A stretch of DNA of 64,000 bases from Bradyrhizobium sp. 170 (GCF_023101085.1 NZ_CP064703.1:8530501-8594500); one strand, 5' to 3'. Positions 1-8,918 are shown, numbered from the stretch's first letter. A program made the numbers and translations. The notes: generated by a model not told the origin, from the letters alone.

Positions 1-2257
1 GATTCGTCGGATTGATATTGGCGCGCGCAAGCTGGCGCATCTCGGCCAACGCCAGCAGATAGGACACGACCGACTCGCCGCCGCGATTTTCATTGGCACG
101 ATCGGGATGCAGTCCATCGCGGCAACTGCCGGTCTCGGAATCGACGAGCGGAACCGACAGGTCGTTGCCGCCGAAGAACCAGAAGAAAACTCCGGCCGCG
201 ATGGCCTTCCATTCGGCATCGCCGTCGGCGCGCCACGCGGTCAGGCACGCCGCAATCGTGGCGGTGGCTTCCACCGGCTGCTGATCGAAGGTCCCGGGCG
301 GCTTTCGAAGTTCGCCGAAGCTCGTCGTACCCACCGGGCGGAAATGCCCGGTCGACGTCGTTTGCAGCGTCATCAACCAACGCAGGGTTCTCAAGCCGGC
401 ATCGACATAGGCCGGCGTTTGCGTTGCGAGGCCGGTCGCAATCAGGGCCTGCGGCAAGCGCGCATTGTCATATGCCAAAACTTCCTCGAACCACACCCAG
501 TCCGGCGTCTCGACCAAAGCGAGGGCAGACACCAGCGTGTCGGCAAGAGAATGCCTGATCTCACGGGCGCGCTGATCATCCGGAGCTACGGCGCAATAGG
601 CGTCCAGACCGAGAAGCGTGAAGGCCATTGCGCGAGGCGAGCGAAAAGCCGCGGCGGTCGACAGAGCTTCGGCAAACAAGGCCGCCGCCCATCGCCGCCG
701 TGACCGGCTGGCATCTTTTCGCGCGCATTCACCCAGGGCCCACAGGGTTCGCCCGTGACTGTCCTCGGAGCCTTCATCTTCGAGCCAGGTCCGGTTGAAA
801 CCCATGAAGTTGCGAAAGCGCCTGGTATCGGGATTCCACGCATGCTGCACAAAGGCGGCAAAGCGGCCGGTCTGGCTTTCCGAAAGCGGGTGCTCGCCCG
901 GCTCATTGAGCGCGCAAGCCAACAGCAACGCGCGGGCGTTGTCGTCCACGCAGTAACCGTGCGCGCGATCCGGCACCGAATGCACGGCGTGCTGGAACAG
1001 TCCGGTATCATCGCACATCGACAGGAAATGACCCAATTGCATATCGGGCACCGCAGGGCCGTGCGGCGAGATCGCGTCCGGCGCGGCACGCGCGATCACC
1101 TTCAGCCGGTGGCCGTGCCGTGCATTTTCGAAGGCGGTGATGTAACGCTCGGCAGTGCGCTCCCATGTCATCGATCGGCTGGCAGCGTAGGCGCGCTCCC
1201 GCATCGCCTGCCGGCGAGGGTCGTCGGTAAGCAGGCCCGCTATTTCGTTGCTGGTCTCTATCGGGTCGCCAAAGGAAACGAGAACGCCGCGGCCGTCGGC
1301 CAACAGCTCGCGCGCATGCCAGTAAGGCGTCGAGACCACCGGCTTGCCGAGGCCGAAGCTGTAGGCCAGCGTGCCCGACGTCATCTGCGCCTCGTTGAGA
1401 TAGGGCGTGACATAGACGTCGCACATTGAAATGAATTCGAGCAGCGTGGCCTGATCCACGAACTGGTCGAGGAATACGACGTGATCCTCGACGCCAAGTT
1501 TGCGCACGCGCGCCATCAGGCTTCCGCGATAGGCATCGCCCTGGTCGCGAACCAGGTTGGGATGCGTGGCACCGAGCACCACATAGACGGCGTCCGGCCG
1601 CCTTTGCAGGATCGAGGGCATGGCGTCGATCATGACCTCGATGCCCTTGCTGGGGGACAGCAAACCGAACGTCAGAATGACCGACCGGTTGCTGAATCCG
1701 AGTTTGGCCTTTGCCGCGTCCGGCGCGACAAACGGAAAGTCGGGAATGCCATGGGCGATGACCTCGATCTTGTCGTCCGGCACGCGATAGACGTTGCGCA
1801 GCAGTTCACGGCCCTTGCTGGCCATCACGACAACCTTCGAGGACATCTCGGCGATACGCCCCATCACCGCGCGCTGAGCCGCCGTCGGCGCGGACAGCAC
1901 CGTGTGCAGCGTCGTGACGACCGGCATGGTCAGGCGCGACAGCAGTTCCAGGATATGGGCTCCGGCGTCGCCGCCGAAAATTCCGAACTCGTGCTGCAGA
2001 CAGACAATGTCGAACCGGCCGGCGTTGAGAAACGCAGCGGCGCTGACATATTCCTCGATACTGTCGTCCTTGATCTGCAATGCGACCGAAGCAGGATAGT
2101 CATAGGTCTGATCGTGGTCGGTCATCGCCACGATGCAGGTTTGCAGGTTTGGCCGTGAATTCGAGATCGCGCGTTGCAGGTCCGTCGAAAATGTTGCGAT
2201 TCCGCAGCGGCGAGGCAACGAATTGCCGAGCACTGCGATCCTGCGGAGCGGCGTCAT
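1..2257 (-). CDS. GT4-like glycosyltransferase with C-terminal helical domain (partial, 3' end off window)
   Basis: The frame is open from the ATG at 2257 to the left edge, giving about 752 visible residues. Residues 1 to about 385 read as a GT-B glycosyltransferase of the GT4 type: an N-terminal RRCGIATFSTDL segment, HEFGIFGG, a second Rossmann half starting VILTFGLLSPSKGIEVMIDA, and the sugar-nucleotide region YLNEAQMTSGTLAYSFG. The remainder (from about 390) is a separate helical region with MCDDTGLFQHAVHS and GYCVDDNARALL, resembling an alpha/alpha toroid seen in carbohydrate-active enzymes. The ATG overlaps the stop of the upstream isomerase gene (ATGA), so the two are translationally coupled. 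A role in making an exported or stored glycan is inferred. The exact sugar donor and acceptor cannot be read. The C-terminus lies outside the window. Confidence 0.8.
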   Translation of the reverse strand, partial: MTPLRRIAVLGNSLPRRCGIATFSTDLQRAISNSRPNLQTCIVAMTDHDQTYDYPASVALQIKDDSIEEYVSAAAFLNAGRFDIVCLQHEFGIFGGDAGAHILELLSRLTMPVVTTLHTVLSAPTAAQRAVMGRIAEMSSKVVVMASKGRELLRNVYRVPDDKIEVIAHGIPDFPFVAPDAAKAKLGFSNRSVILTFGLLSPSKGIEVMIDAMPSILQRRPDAVYVVLGATHPNLVRDQGDAYRGSLMARVRKLGVEDHVVFLDQFVDQATLLEFISMCDVYVTPYLNEAQMTSGTLAYSFGLGKPVVSTPYWHARELLADGRGVLVSFGDPIETSNEIAGLLTDDPRRQAMRERAYAASRSMTWERTAERYITAFENARHGHRLKVIARAAPDAISPHGPAVPDMQLGHFLSMCDDTGLFQHAVHSVPDRAHGYCVDDNARALLLACALNEPGEHPLSESQTGRFAAFVQHAWNPDTRRFRNFMGFNRTWLEDEGSEDSHGRTLWALGECARKDASRSRRRWAAALFAEALSTAAAFRSPRAMAFTLLGLDAYCAVAPDDQRAREIRHSLADTLVSALALVETPDWVWFEEVLAYDNARLPQALIATGLATQTPAYVDAGLRTLRWLMTLQTTSTGHFRPVGTTSFGELRKPPGTFDQQPVEATATIAACLTAWRADGDAEWKAIAAGVFFWFFGGNDLSVPLVDSETGSCRDGLHPDRANENRGGESVVSYLLALAEMRQLARANINPTN

Positions 2258-3189
2258 GTACGCGCCTCGGCGAGGCCAGTGAGTTCCGCCAGCTCGGCGG
2301 CAACGGCCTGAACAGGTCTGGTCGATCGCCCGGAAAGCCTGTGCAAAAGGGAGCCGATCGGAGCGCTTGCGGGATACGCGACCAGGGCGGTCAATCCGTT
2401 GGCACCGACTTCGATGCTGGCGCGACCGCCGCCGACGAAGATCGCCTGCCCGACGGATAGCGCGGCCAATCCGATCGCCGCATGGCCTTCAAGCGCGAGA
2501 ACCCAGGTTTCCGAATCGGCGAGCAGCGCCCAGCTTGAACCTCCGGGCAGATCGAGCCGCTCGAGCACAAAATGTTGGCTCGCGACCAGAACCGTCCGCT
2601 CAAGAGTCAGGCGGGTCGGTTGACGTGGAGGCCCAGGCGGGAAGACGTTGGCGACTGCTACGCCATTGTCGATGTGCAATTCACGCGCTCTGCCGTAGTC
2701 GAACAGGCGAAATGTCGTGTCGCTGCGCTGCTGAATCTCGGCGAGCACGATGCCGGCGCCGAGAGCGTGGATGGTGCCGGCCGGAATGAAGATGACATCG
2801 CCTTTCGCAACCGGACACCATTGAATCAGCTCAACGATCGAGCCATTCGTTGTCGCCGCGCGTAATTCCTGTGGTGTGATCCGTCGATTCAGGCCGACGC
2901 CGATCTGCGTGCCCGGCTCCGCCGAGATGATGTACCATGCTTCGCTCTTGCCGTTCGGCATCCCCATCGCGCGCGCAAACGTATCGTCGGGATGAACCTG
3001 AATCGACAACGGCGCGCTGGTGAACAGCAGCTTGAGAAGCAAGGCAGGAATAGGCGCATTGCTGTCGGCGCGCTCGAACCAAAGCTCTCCCACGGCATCC
3101 CCGGTACCGTCGACGCTGCTCCATGGCTGGAGATCGCTGACGCCCCAAGGCTTGCGCATGGCCTGCACGGACGCGTGTTCGATGGACAT
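2254..3189 (-). CDS. manA: mannose-6-phosphate isomerase, class I (cupin)
   Basis: This 311-residue protein matches class I phosphomannose isomerases, which interconvert fructose-6-P and mannose-6-P with a metal in a cupin fold. Visible signatures are SIQVHPDD (metal His), GKSEAWYI, the loop FIPAGTIHALGAG and EIQQRSDTTFRLFDYGR. The start at 3189 was chosen over an ATG 13 codons upstream because AGGAGA lies about six bases before it. The stop overlaps the ATG of the downstream glycosyltransferase. Together the two genes suggest supply of mannose-derived precursors for that transferase. It is shorter than the E. coli enzyme but typical of compact alphaproteobacterial versions. A sugar isomerase of related specificity remains possible. 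Confidence 0.85.
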   Translation of the reverse strand: MSIEHASVQAMRKPWGVSDLQPWSSVDGTGDAVGELWFERADSNAPIPALLLKLLFTSAPLSIQVHPDDTFARAMGMPNGKSEAWYIISAEPGTQIGVGLNRRITPQELRAATTNGSIVELIQWCPVAKGDVIFIPAGTIHALGAGIVLAEIQQRSDTTFRLFDYGRARELHIDNGVAVANVFPPGPPRQPTRLTLERTVLVASQHFVLERLDLPGGSSWALLADSETWVLALEGHAAIGLAALSVGQAIFVGGGRASIEVGANGLTALVAYPASAPIGSLLHRLSGRSTRPVQAVAAELAELTGLAEART

Positions 3190-3701
3190 AGCGTCTCCTG
3201 ACCCGTAACGCGCATGCCGAAGCGACATGCCGTTGGTCGATATCGTCTGCAGGATTGTGTGGCTAAGCGTCGCGTCTGCGGACTCGCCTTGTTGCGAAAC
3301 CGGGTACGCTGTTGGTCATATGGATACTGCCTTACCCAATAGCAACCATTTTGCTTCGCGCGCGGTAGAAGACGGCACACCGAGCATGGCCCGGGCCGCT
3401 GGAGATCGATCCCGGTTCCATATCACGTTGCTATCGCGATTGGATCGGATGCGGCATGAACGCCGACCTTGCCTTCGCTGTGGGGATTTCCCTCGACATC
3501 GTGACGAAAAGAGCGTCTGCTACACCGATCACCGCCTATCCAGCCTGCAAAGCGATGGGCGTCCGGGCCTGTTCTGGCGAGGCCCGGCGAATCTCCGGCA
3601 AGATCGGAACGACATCTCTCCATCCTATGCCGCCGCCCATTCAGACCAGCCGCTGAGCCAGTTCCAACGACATCATCGCGGTGAACGCGAAAGGAATGAC
3701 G
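3190..3701. other. non-coding stretch, no supported gene
   Basis: These 512 bases lie between the isomerase start and the small gene at 3702. They must hold the promoter for the leftward isomerase/glycosyltransferase pair. Short open frames exist (for example 3456-3656 on the plus strand), but none has a convincing ribosome binding site or recognisable protein features. No strong palindrome or RNA gene was seen. Confidence 0.5.
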
Positions 3702-3929
3702 ATGAAGAAACCCCTGCTATCCATTGAAGAGCCGGAGCCGAAGAAGGCGGTGCGGGCCGACAGGCCGCCGACCGAAGGGTTCGCGACGATCGTCGACGGC
3801 CATTTCAAGTCGGAGTTTGACACGGCCGAGGCTGCTGAAGTCTCCGGCCGAAAGCTGAAGACCGCTTATCCGATGCTTCAGGTCCAGGTCTACGATGCCG
3901 CCATGAAGGTGCGCACCTTGTTGAGCTAG
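3702..3929 (+). CDS. small conserved-type hypothetical protein (75 aa)
   Basis: A short soluble protein rich in charged residues (EEPEPKKAVRADRPP near the N-terminus), followed by a compact alpha/beta-looking segment, GFATIVDGHFKSEFDTAEAAEVSGRKLK. The ATG at 3702 is preferred over ATGs 15-21 bases upstream because AAAGGA sits eight bases before it. No membrane segment, signal peptide or catalytic motif is visible and no family was recognised. It stands alone between divergent and convergent neighbours, so context gives no function. Confidence 0.55.
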   Translation: MKKPLLSIEEPEPKKAVRADRPPTEGFATIVDGHFKSEFDTAEAAEVSGRKLKTAYPMLQVQVYDAAMKVRTLLS

Positions 3930-3997
3930 CAAAAGCTGGCTGTCGCGGCGTTATCGTCCGGGCGGAGCAAGGCCCCTACCGGCCGGGCGCCTCCATC

Positions 3998-4258
3998 TCA
4001 GCAACCGCGGCAGATATTCTTCAGCCTGGCGCTGGTCCTGGCGTCTTCTGCGCTGAAAGGATCGTTGAAAGGATCTTTGTTGACGGCTCGCGACGGGTCT
4101 CTTTCGGAGACTGCGGACTTTTCCATTTTCGGAGGGTACACGGCGTCGTAGCACGACAGACGCGCATTGGCGTTTTCGATCACGCGGCACTCTGGCGCTG
4201 CGGCAAGAGCGCCCGTCGCACACACGCACAGTGCCAGCACGGCGAGAGTCGTTTTCAT
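3998..4258 (-). CDS. small secreted protein with RLSCYDAVY motif
   Basis: The 86-residue product starts with a clear Sec signal peptide (MKTTLAVLALCVCATGALAA, cleavage near AAA-PE), so it is predicted to be periplasmic. The mature part opens CRVIENANARLSCYDAV, a pattern met at the start of many small exported proteobacterial proteins of unknown role, and ends in a Cys pair region (ICRGC) that could form disulfides. It lies just downstream of the leftward transglutaminase-fold gene and could share its transcript. No function is assigned. Confidence 0.65.
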   Translation of the reverse strand: MKTTLAVLALCVCATGALAAAPECRVIENANARLSCYDAVYPPKMEKSAVSERDPSRAVNKDPFNDPFSAEDARTSARLKNICRGC

Positions 4259-4322
4259 CCGAATTCCTTCCCGATGGGTCGCGATTTCAAATCAAGCAGG
4301 TCGACGCGGGAAGATTCCGTCG

Positions 4323-5129
4323 TCACGCGACCTCGTCGGTCCAGACCTTGAAGCCGGCCAATGTGTTGGGCCCGAAGGTCTGGGTGATCGGCACATCGGA
4401 GGCGTCGCGCCCCTGCGCGATCAGGATGCGGCCGATCCTCGGCACGTTGTTGCGCGGATCGAAGGTGCGCCAGTGCCCGCCGATATAGGCTTCGAACCAG
4501 CCGGCGAAATCGCCTGCGGCCCAGGGTTTTGGCGTGCCGATATCGCTAAGATAGCCCGTGCAATAGCGCGCGGGAATGTTCATGCAGCGGCAGAACGCGA
4601 TGGCCAGATGGGCATAGTCGCGGCAGACGCCCTTGCCTTCCTCGTAAGCCTCCCACGCCGTCTTGCTGGCGCGCGCGTGCTCGTATCCGAACGCGATGTG
4701 ACGATGGACGAAGTCGCAAATCGCCTGAACCCGGGCCCAGCCCGGCGGCGTCTTCTCGAACAACTGCCAGGCGATTTCCGAAAGCCGGTCAGTCTCGCAA
4801 TAACGGCTGCCGAGCAGATAGACCAGGGTGTCCGCGGGCAGGTCTTCGACCGCATGCTGAGCCGCGGAAGCAAACGTCGGATCGGGCAGGCCGCTGTCGC
4901 GAACGACGCCGTCGGCCGCAAGACGCATGCGGCCGGCGGGCGCAACCATGCGGCTGCACCAATTGCCGAACATGTCGCGATAGGGCGTGATTTCGACGAC
5001 CGGGCCGGTGGTGAGGAAATCTGGTACGATGACATCGGACGCGCGGGTGAAGTGTGTGCCCAGCACCATGATCATCGGCGTCGGTTGCGGAAAATCGTAG
5101 AGCATTTCGAATCCGACGCGAATCTTCAT
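4323..5129 (-). CDS. transglutaminase-fold family protein, catalytic His apparently replaced
   Basis: This 268-residue cytoplasmic protein has the bacterial transglutaminase/protease-like core. The N-terminal beta domain starts MKIRVGFEMLYDFPQP. The nucleophile motif is GKGVCRDYAHLAIAFCR. The second motif reads GDFAGWFEAYIGGHWRTFDPRNN, ending PRIGRILIAQGRDASDV. In standard members the second motif is DxHAWxE; here the His position is Ala (FAGWFE), while Cys and the later Asp remain. GAGAAGG lies eight bases before the ATG at 5129; an ATG six codons earlier is also possible. Related rhizobial proteins often sit next to alpha-E/circularly permuted ATP-grasp genes, but none is present here. The substrate is unknown. 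Confidence 0.8.
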   Translation of the reverse strand: MKIRVGFEMLYDFPQPTPMIMVLGTHFTRASDVIVPDFLTTGPVVEITPYRDMFGNWCSRMVAPAGRMRLAADGVVRDSGLPDPTFASAAQHAVEDLPADTLVYLLGSRYCETDRLSEIAWQLFEKTPPGWARVQAICDFVHRHIAFGYEHARASKTAWEAYEEGKGVCRDYAHLAIAFCRCMNIPARYCTGYLSDIGTPKPWAAGDFAGWFEAYIGGHWRTFDPRNNVPRIGRILIAQGRDASDVPITQTFGPNTLAGFKVWTDEVA

Positions 5130-5323
5130 TCGAAAGGCCTTCTCCATCTACTGCCTGCTCGAAGTGGCTACGAAACCAGCGAATACAAGGCGCCGGCTGC
5201 CTCATTCGACCAAATGCCGCCGGCAGTGGAGAAAACGATAGCTAATTGCCGCAAAAGCGCGCACCCTGCGACGATGTCCGCAAAACCTCATGACTTCGTG
5301 CGCCGATTCGCCGGGCGGCCGGC

Positions 5324-5593
5324 ATGACCACGCGCACGCGACGGGAAACGGTTCATTTCAGGCACCCGTTCCGCATCAGGGGTATCGACCGGCAGCTCGC
5401 ACCGGGGGCTTACGAAGTCGTCACCGACGAGGAGATGATCGAGGGCCTTTCGTTTCCCTGCTTCCGGCGGGTCGCCACCATGATCATGGTGCCCGGCGCG
5501 CCGCCGCAACGTTCCGCGATGGAGATGATCTCGATCAGTTCGATCGATCTGTCCGACGCGCAACGCATCGATGCGAGCGCGCCGCGTGACTGA
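5324..5593 (+). CDS. small hypothetical protein (89 aa)
   Basis: A short basic protein that begins MTTRTRRETVHFRHPFRIRG and continues as a compact beta-rich sequence (APGAYEVVTDEEMIEG, RRVATMIMVPG). The pattern looks like a small cytoplasmic beta-sandwich and resembles orphan proteins seen in rhizobia, but no named family was recognised. It starts 195 bases from the divergent transglutaminase-fold gene and its 3' end overlaps the next gene, so the two plus-strand genes are probably co-transcribed. Confidence 0.55.
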   Translation: MTTRTRRETVHFRHPFRIRGIDRQLAPGAYEVVTDEEMIEGLSFPCFRRVATMIMVPGAPPQRSAMEMISISSIDLSDAQRIDASAPRD

Positions 5594-5885
5594 GACCCCG
5601 ATCGAGCTCGACAAACATCGCGGCATGGCGGCGCAGAAGGCCACCGATATCCGTCGCGTGATCGCCGAAGTCGAGGCCAACGCAAAACTGCTGCGTGACA
5701 AGCAGGGCGTTGTCGAAATCGAGATCCTCGGTGCACCAGCCACATCGTGGCCCGAGGCGGTGGCCAAGGCGCGTTACGTGCTCAACCTGTATTCCGCCAG
5801 CCTGCCGGCGGCCGACACCCATCACCGCGACCTCGTAGCCGCGGTGCTTGCGGATCTCACCCGACTCTCGGGAGAAATGACCTGA
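5586..5885 (+). CDS. small hypothetical helical protein (99 aa)
   Basis: A predicted all-helical soluble protein (ELDKHRGMAAQKATDIRRVIAEVEANAKLLRDKQ, then AVAKARYVLNLYSA). The GTG at 5586 overlaps the stop region of the preceding gene (GTGACTGA) and gives the product VTETPIELDKH; an in-frame ATG at 5571 lies further inside the upstream gene. The overlap implies translational coupling with the upstream 89-residue protein. No domain or catalytic motif is recognised. Confidence 0.5.
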   Translation: MTETPIELDKHRGMAAQKATDIRRVIAEVEANAKLLRDKQGVVEIEILGAPATSWPEAVAKARYVLNLYSASLPAADTHHRDLVAAVLADLTRLSGEMT

Positions 5886-5970
5886 ACAAGACGATGTTCG
5901 GCTTAAAAGAACTGCACACTTCATCCAGCCGTCCCGACCAGGATCGAACGGCATAAACCGAAAGCACCTG

Positions 5971-6159
5971 ATGCAAAATCTCTCGCCACGTCATGTCATG
6001 ACGGAAGAATCGCTTCGTCTCGGGGTGGAGTCCGGCTGGTATTCGACCAAGGTCAGTGGAACCTTCGTCTCGGGCCCGCATTCTTCCGAAGCGGATTGCC
6101 TGCGCAGGATCGCAGAAATCAATCCGCCGCCGGTAACAAAAAAGAGGGTAGCCGGATGA
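5971..6159 (+). CDS. small hypothetical protein (62 aa)
   Basis: A 62-residue basic protein with a central segment LGVESGWYSTKVSGTFVSGPHSSEADCLRRI. It resembles the many short orphan proteins of soil alphaproteobacteria that have one conserved Trp and one Cys. The ribosome binding site is weak (GAAAG about nine bases upstream). It lies in a run of small plus-strand genes that ends with the DUF1488-like protein at 6191. Coding status is plausible rather than certain. Confidence 0.4.
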   Translation: MQNLSPRHVMTEESLRLGVESGWYSTKVSGTFVSGPHSSEADCLRRIAEINPPPVTKKRVAG

Positions 6160-6190
6160 GAGAATCGTTTCGCTCCGGGAGAAATGCCTG

Positions 6191-6469
6191 ATGACGTTCG
6201 CGCGCGGCAACATCCGAGGCTATGACGACGACCGGATGGTCCTGCTGTTCTCCATGATGGACGGCGGCAGGGAAGTGCCCTGCGCCGTCAGCGCTGCGGC
6301 GATGGATGAACTGGAACACGTGCCGCGCACGCCGGCAAACCGGCGCGAGGAACAGTTTTCGCGATTGCGGGACCGGATCGAGGCGTGCGCGTCCCGCAAA
6401 TTCGAGAAGCGGGAGTTCGAAGGCTCTCCTCCGGGCATCATCGTGCGCGGCATAGATTTCCGTTCCTGA
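6191..6469 (+). CDS. DUF1488-like protein
   Basis: A 92-residue soluble protein whose layout fits DUF1488: an N-terminal beta segment (YDDDRMVLLFSMMDGGREVPCAVSAAAMDEL) followed by a helical half (RREEQFSRLRDRIEACASRKFE) and a terminal beta strand (GIIVRGIDF). Family members are small cytoplasmic proteins of unknown function. GGGAGA is placed eight bases before the ATG. The assignment is by eye; a general hypothetical label would also be fair. Confidence 0.55.
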   Translation: MTFARGNIRGYDDDRMVLLFSMMDGGREVPCAVSAAAMDELEHVPRTPANRREEQFSRLRDRIEACASRKFEKREFEGSPPGIIVRGIDFRS

Positions 6470-6511
6470 AGACGCCCGCCGCGCGGGCGGCCGTCGCTGA
6501 TGTCACGATGA

Positions 6512-6529
6512 ACCGGTCCGCGGACCGGT
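6512..6529. repeat. 18-bp perfect palindrome ACCGGTCCGCGGACCGGT
   Basis: A perfect 18-base palindrome followed by GAAAAAC lies between the DUF1488-like gene and the amidase, 70 bases before the amidase start. It has no T-tract, so it is a weak candidate for an intrinsic terminator. It could be an operator or a small repeat element. Confidence 0.6.
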
Positions 6530-6598
6530 GAAAAACAGTTCCGCCTTTTCCCCGATCATGTTTTAAGGTCCCGGGCTATTTCCGAAGGGGCCTATTGC

Positions 6599-8074
6599 AT
6601 GAACTTGCCGATGAGCTGGGACGAATGGGCTGACCACGACGGCGTTGCGCTCGCCGCGCGCGTCGCGAAGGGTGAACTGACGGCCGCGGAACTGGCCGCG
6701 CAGGCGGCCGCCGGCATCGCCAAGGTCGATCCCGCGCTTTCAGCCGTCGTCGAAATCTTCGAGGATGCGGTCACAGACCCCGCCACCGACGGCACCAATC
6801 TCGACGGACCGTTTGCCGGACTTCCGTTCCTGATGAAGGACCTCGGCCCGACAATGAAGGGCCGCCTGCAGGAAATGGGCTCGCTCTACATGCGCGGCAA
6901 TCGCGCCACCGCCGACACGTTCATGACGACGAAGATGCGCGGGGCCGGGCTCAATCTGATCGGCCGCACCACTACGCCGGAATTCGGGGTCTGCAGCTCG
7001 GCGGACAATCCCGCCGTCTACGTCACGCGCAATCCCTGGAATACCGGCTACACCACCTGCGGCTCGTCAGCCGGCAGCGCCGCGATGGTCGCCGCAGGCA
7101 CTGTCCCGATCGCGCATGCCACGGATGGCGGCGGCTCGATCCGGATTCCCGCAGGGGTCAACGGCAATATCGGGCTGAAGGTCTCGCGCGGCGTGTTCTC
7201 GCTGGCGCCGCTTCTGTCCGACCTCAGCGGGCTGGTCTCGATTCAAGGCTGCCAGTCGCGCACGGTGCGCGACACCGCGGCTTTCGTCGACGCCTGCCGC
7301 GGTCCGGCGCCGGGCGAATTCATGCCGTTCTGGAGTCCGCCCGAGCCTTATACGCGGATGATCACGCGCGATCCGGCGCGGCTGAAAATCGCGCTGTCGT
7401 ACAAGTGGGGCGATTACCAGGCGACGCCGCAGATCGCGGCCGAGTTGCAAAAGGTCGGGCGCTTCCTTGAAGGCCTCGGCCATCACGTCGATTACGCCTT
7501 GCCGGAGCTGGACTATCGCGAAGCCTTTGCGGCGCAGACCACCTGCTACATCAGCAATTTTGCCGTCGTCATCTCCAACATGCTGGCCGCGCGCGGGCTG
7601 GAGAAACCGCCGGAATATCTGATTGAGCCCATCAACGTCCGGATCTGGGAGCATGGCCGGAACACGAGCTACGCCGACCGGGCGCGGATGCAGGCGGTGT
7701 TCAACACGACCTCGCGCGGCTTCGGCGCGTTCTTCGAGGATTGGGACATCATCCTGACGCCGATCACGGCATTGCCGACGCCGAAGGTCGGCACCACGGA
7801 GTATCTCACGATCAGCGACAATCCGTCCGTGCTGGACTGGTTCGGCAACCTCTGGCGCAATTTTGCCTTCACGCCGCTCGCCAATCTCTGCGGCATCCCC
7901 GCGATCTCGCTGCCGCTCGCTACCCACGAGCACGGCCTGCCGCTCGGCATCCAGGCGATCGCCAAGCAGGCGAACGACGGGTTGCTATTGCAACTGGCGG
8001 CGCAGATCGAGCGCGCGATCGGCGGCAAGTGGAACGCGGGAAAGAAGCCCGGCGTGCATGTGACGAGCGATTGA
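6599..8074 (+). CDS. amidase (amidase signature family)
   Basis: A 491-residue member of the amidase-signature hydrolases, which use a Ser-cisSer-Lys triad to cleave carboxamides. The Lys is in PFLMKDLGPTMKG, the Gly/Ser-rich core reads TCGSSAGSAAMVAAG, and the nucleophile region is ATDGGGSIRIPAGVNG; all three catalytic residues are present. There is no signal peptide, so it should be cytoplasmic. GAAGGGG is eight bases before the ATG. It is a single gene with no neighbour in the same pathway, so the natural substrate (aliphatic or aryl amide) cannot be deduced. It is not gatA: there are no gatB or gatC neighbours. Confidence 0.9.
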   Translation: MNLPMSWDEWADHDGVALAARVAKGELTAAELAAQAAAGIAKVDPALSAVVEIFEDAVTDPATDGTNLDGPFAGLPFLMKDLGPTMKGRLQEMGSLYMRGNRATADTFMTTKMRGAGLNLIGRTTTPEFGVCSSADNPAVYVTRNPWNTGYTTCGSSAGSAAMVAAGTVPIAHATDGGGSIRIPAGVNGNIGLKVSRGVFSLAPLLSDLSGLVSIQGCQSRTVRDTAAFVDACRGPAPGEFMPFWSPPEPYTRMITRDPARLKIALSYKWGDYQATPQIAAELQKVGRFLEGLGHHVDYALPELDYREAFAAQTTCYISNFAVVISNMLAARGLEKPPEYLIEPINVRIWEHGRNTSYADRARMQAVFNTTSRGFGAFFEDWDIILTPITALPTPKVGTTEYLTISDNPSVLDWFGNLWRNFAFTPLANLCGIPAISLPLATHEHGLPLGIQAIAKQANDGLLLQLAAQIERAIGGKWNAGKKPGVHVTSD

Positions 8075-8291
8075 CAATCTCAAGCGAGCGCAGCGAGGCA
8101 ACCCATCTTTCCCGACGCCGAGGCATGGATTGCTTCGCGGAGCCTGTCATCTACACCGCAAGGCCCAGACATAAAATCGCGAAAACAACCCCATGCAAAG
8201 TAGAATGGGCCCCGGCTCGCAGCACTCACGCCGCTTGCGTCCGAGGCACGAGATGATCCGTCGTCACGGCCCGACCTAATCTGATCCTACT

Positions 8292-8465
8292 CTAGGAACT
8301 TCGTGAGATTGAGCCCTCCGCGACTTCACTTCCCCTACCAAGCAGAGCGTCACGGGCTTCCTTCAGGCGCTTCAAACTCTCCACATTAGTCTCGCGCCTT
8401 TCGTCCAGACGATTGAGATAGGACAGCTCGGCCTTGACCTGGGCAAGGTTCAGGGTTTCGGCCAT
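8292..8465 (-). CDS. small helical hypothetical protein (57 aa)
   Basis: The chosen start gives MAETLNLAQVKAELSYLNRL, followed by a Lys/Glu/Arg-rich helical stretch (ERRETNVESLKRLKEARDALL), so a short coiled coil is likely. AAGGA lies about eleven bases upstream of this ATG; longer in-frame starts up to 8657 exist but add sequence that does not look protein-like. No function is recognised. Confidence 0.45.
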   Translation of the reverse strand: MAETLNLAQVKAELSYLNRLDERRETNVESLKRLKEARDALLGRGSEVAEGSISRSS

Positions 8466-8918
8466 GCTGTTCAATCCTTGCTCTGCGGGCTGATCGGCTT
8501 CTTCAACGGCCATGTCGTGGGCGGGGCGAATTGATTTTAGCATCAAGATACCGGTCCGGTTGTGAAGCTCTTCACACATGGCGCACGACGCGCTTGCCTG
8601 CGTAGCTGCGGGCAGTGCCGGTCGGTACTGGCGCCGGGCTCCAGTTCGCATCCGCATTGAAATCCAAGATTGCGGCTATCAACCCGGCTGCGGTTGGATT
8701 GAGCTCCCGGGCCGCGCCCCGCGCGACCGCCGGTAGCGCCGCCGGGCACAGCGCGGTCGATGCCGGCAATACGCCCCGCAGCCGGCGAACCACGGCACTC
8801 CGGCAAGCGGAGCTTGGCACAGACACGTTTGATCTCACTCGGAATTCTCCCTTCCAGCCCTCGGGCATCTGCAACATCGCATTAGGGGCCAGCGGTGTCC
8901 TGATGCGGCTGTTGAGAC
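8466..8918. other. intergenic stretch, no supported gene
   Basis: This stretch lies between the small leftward gene and the winged-helix/TPR gene at 8991. Several short open frames overlap on both strands, but none has a start signal or recognisable sequence. Its right end leads into the tandem 11-bp repeat at 8919-8940. Confidence 0.45.
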
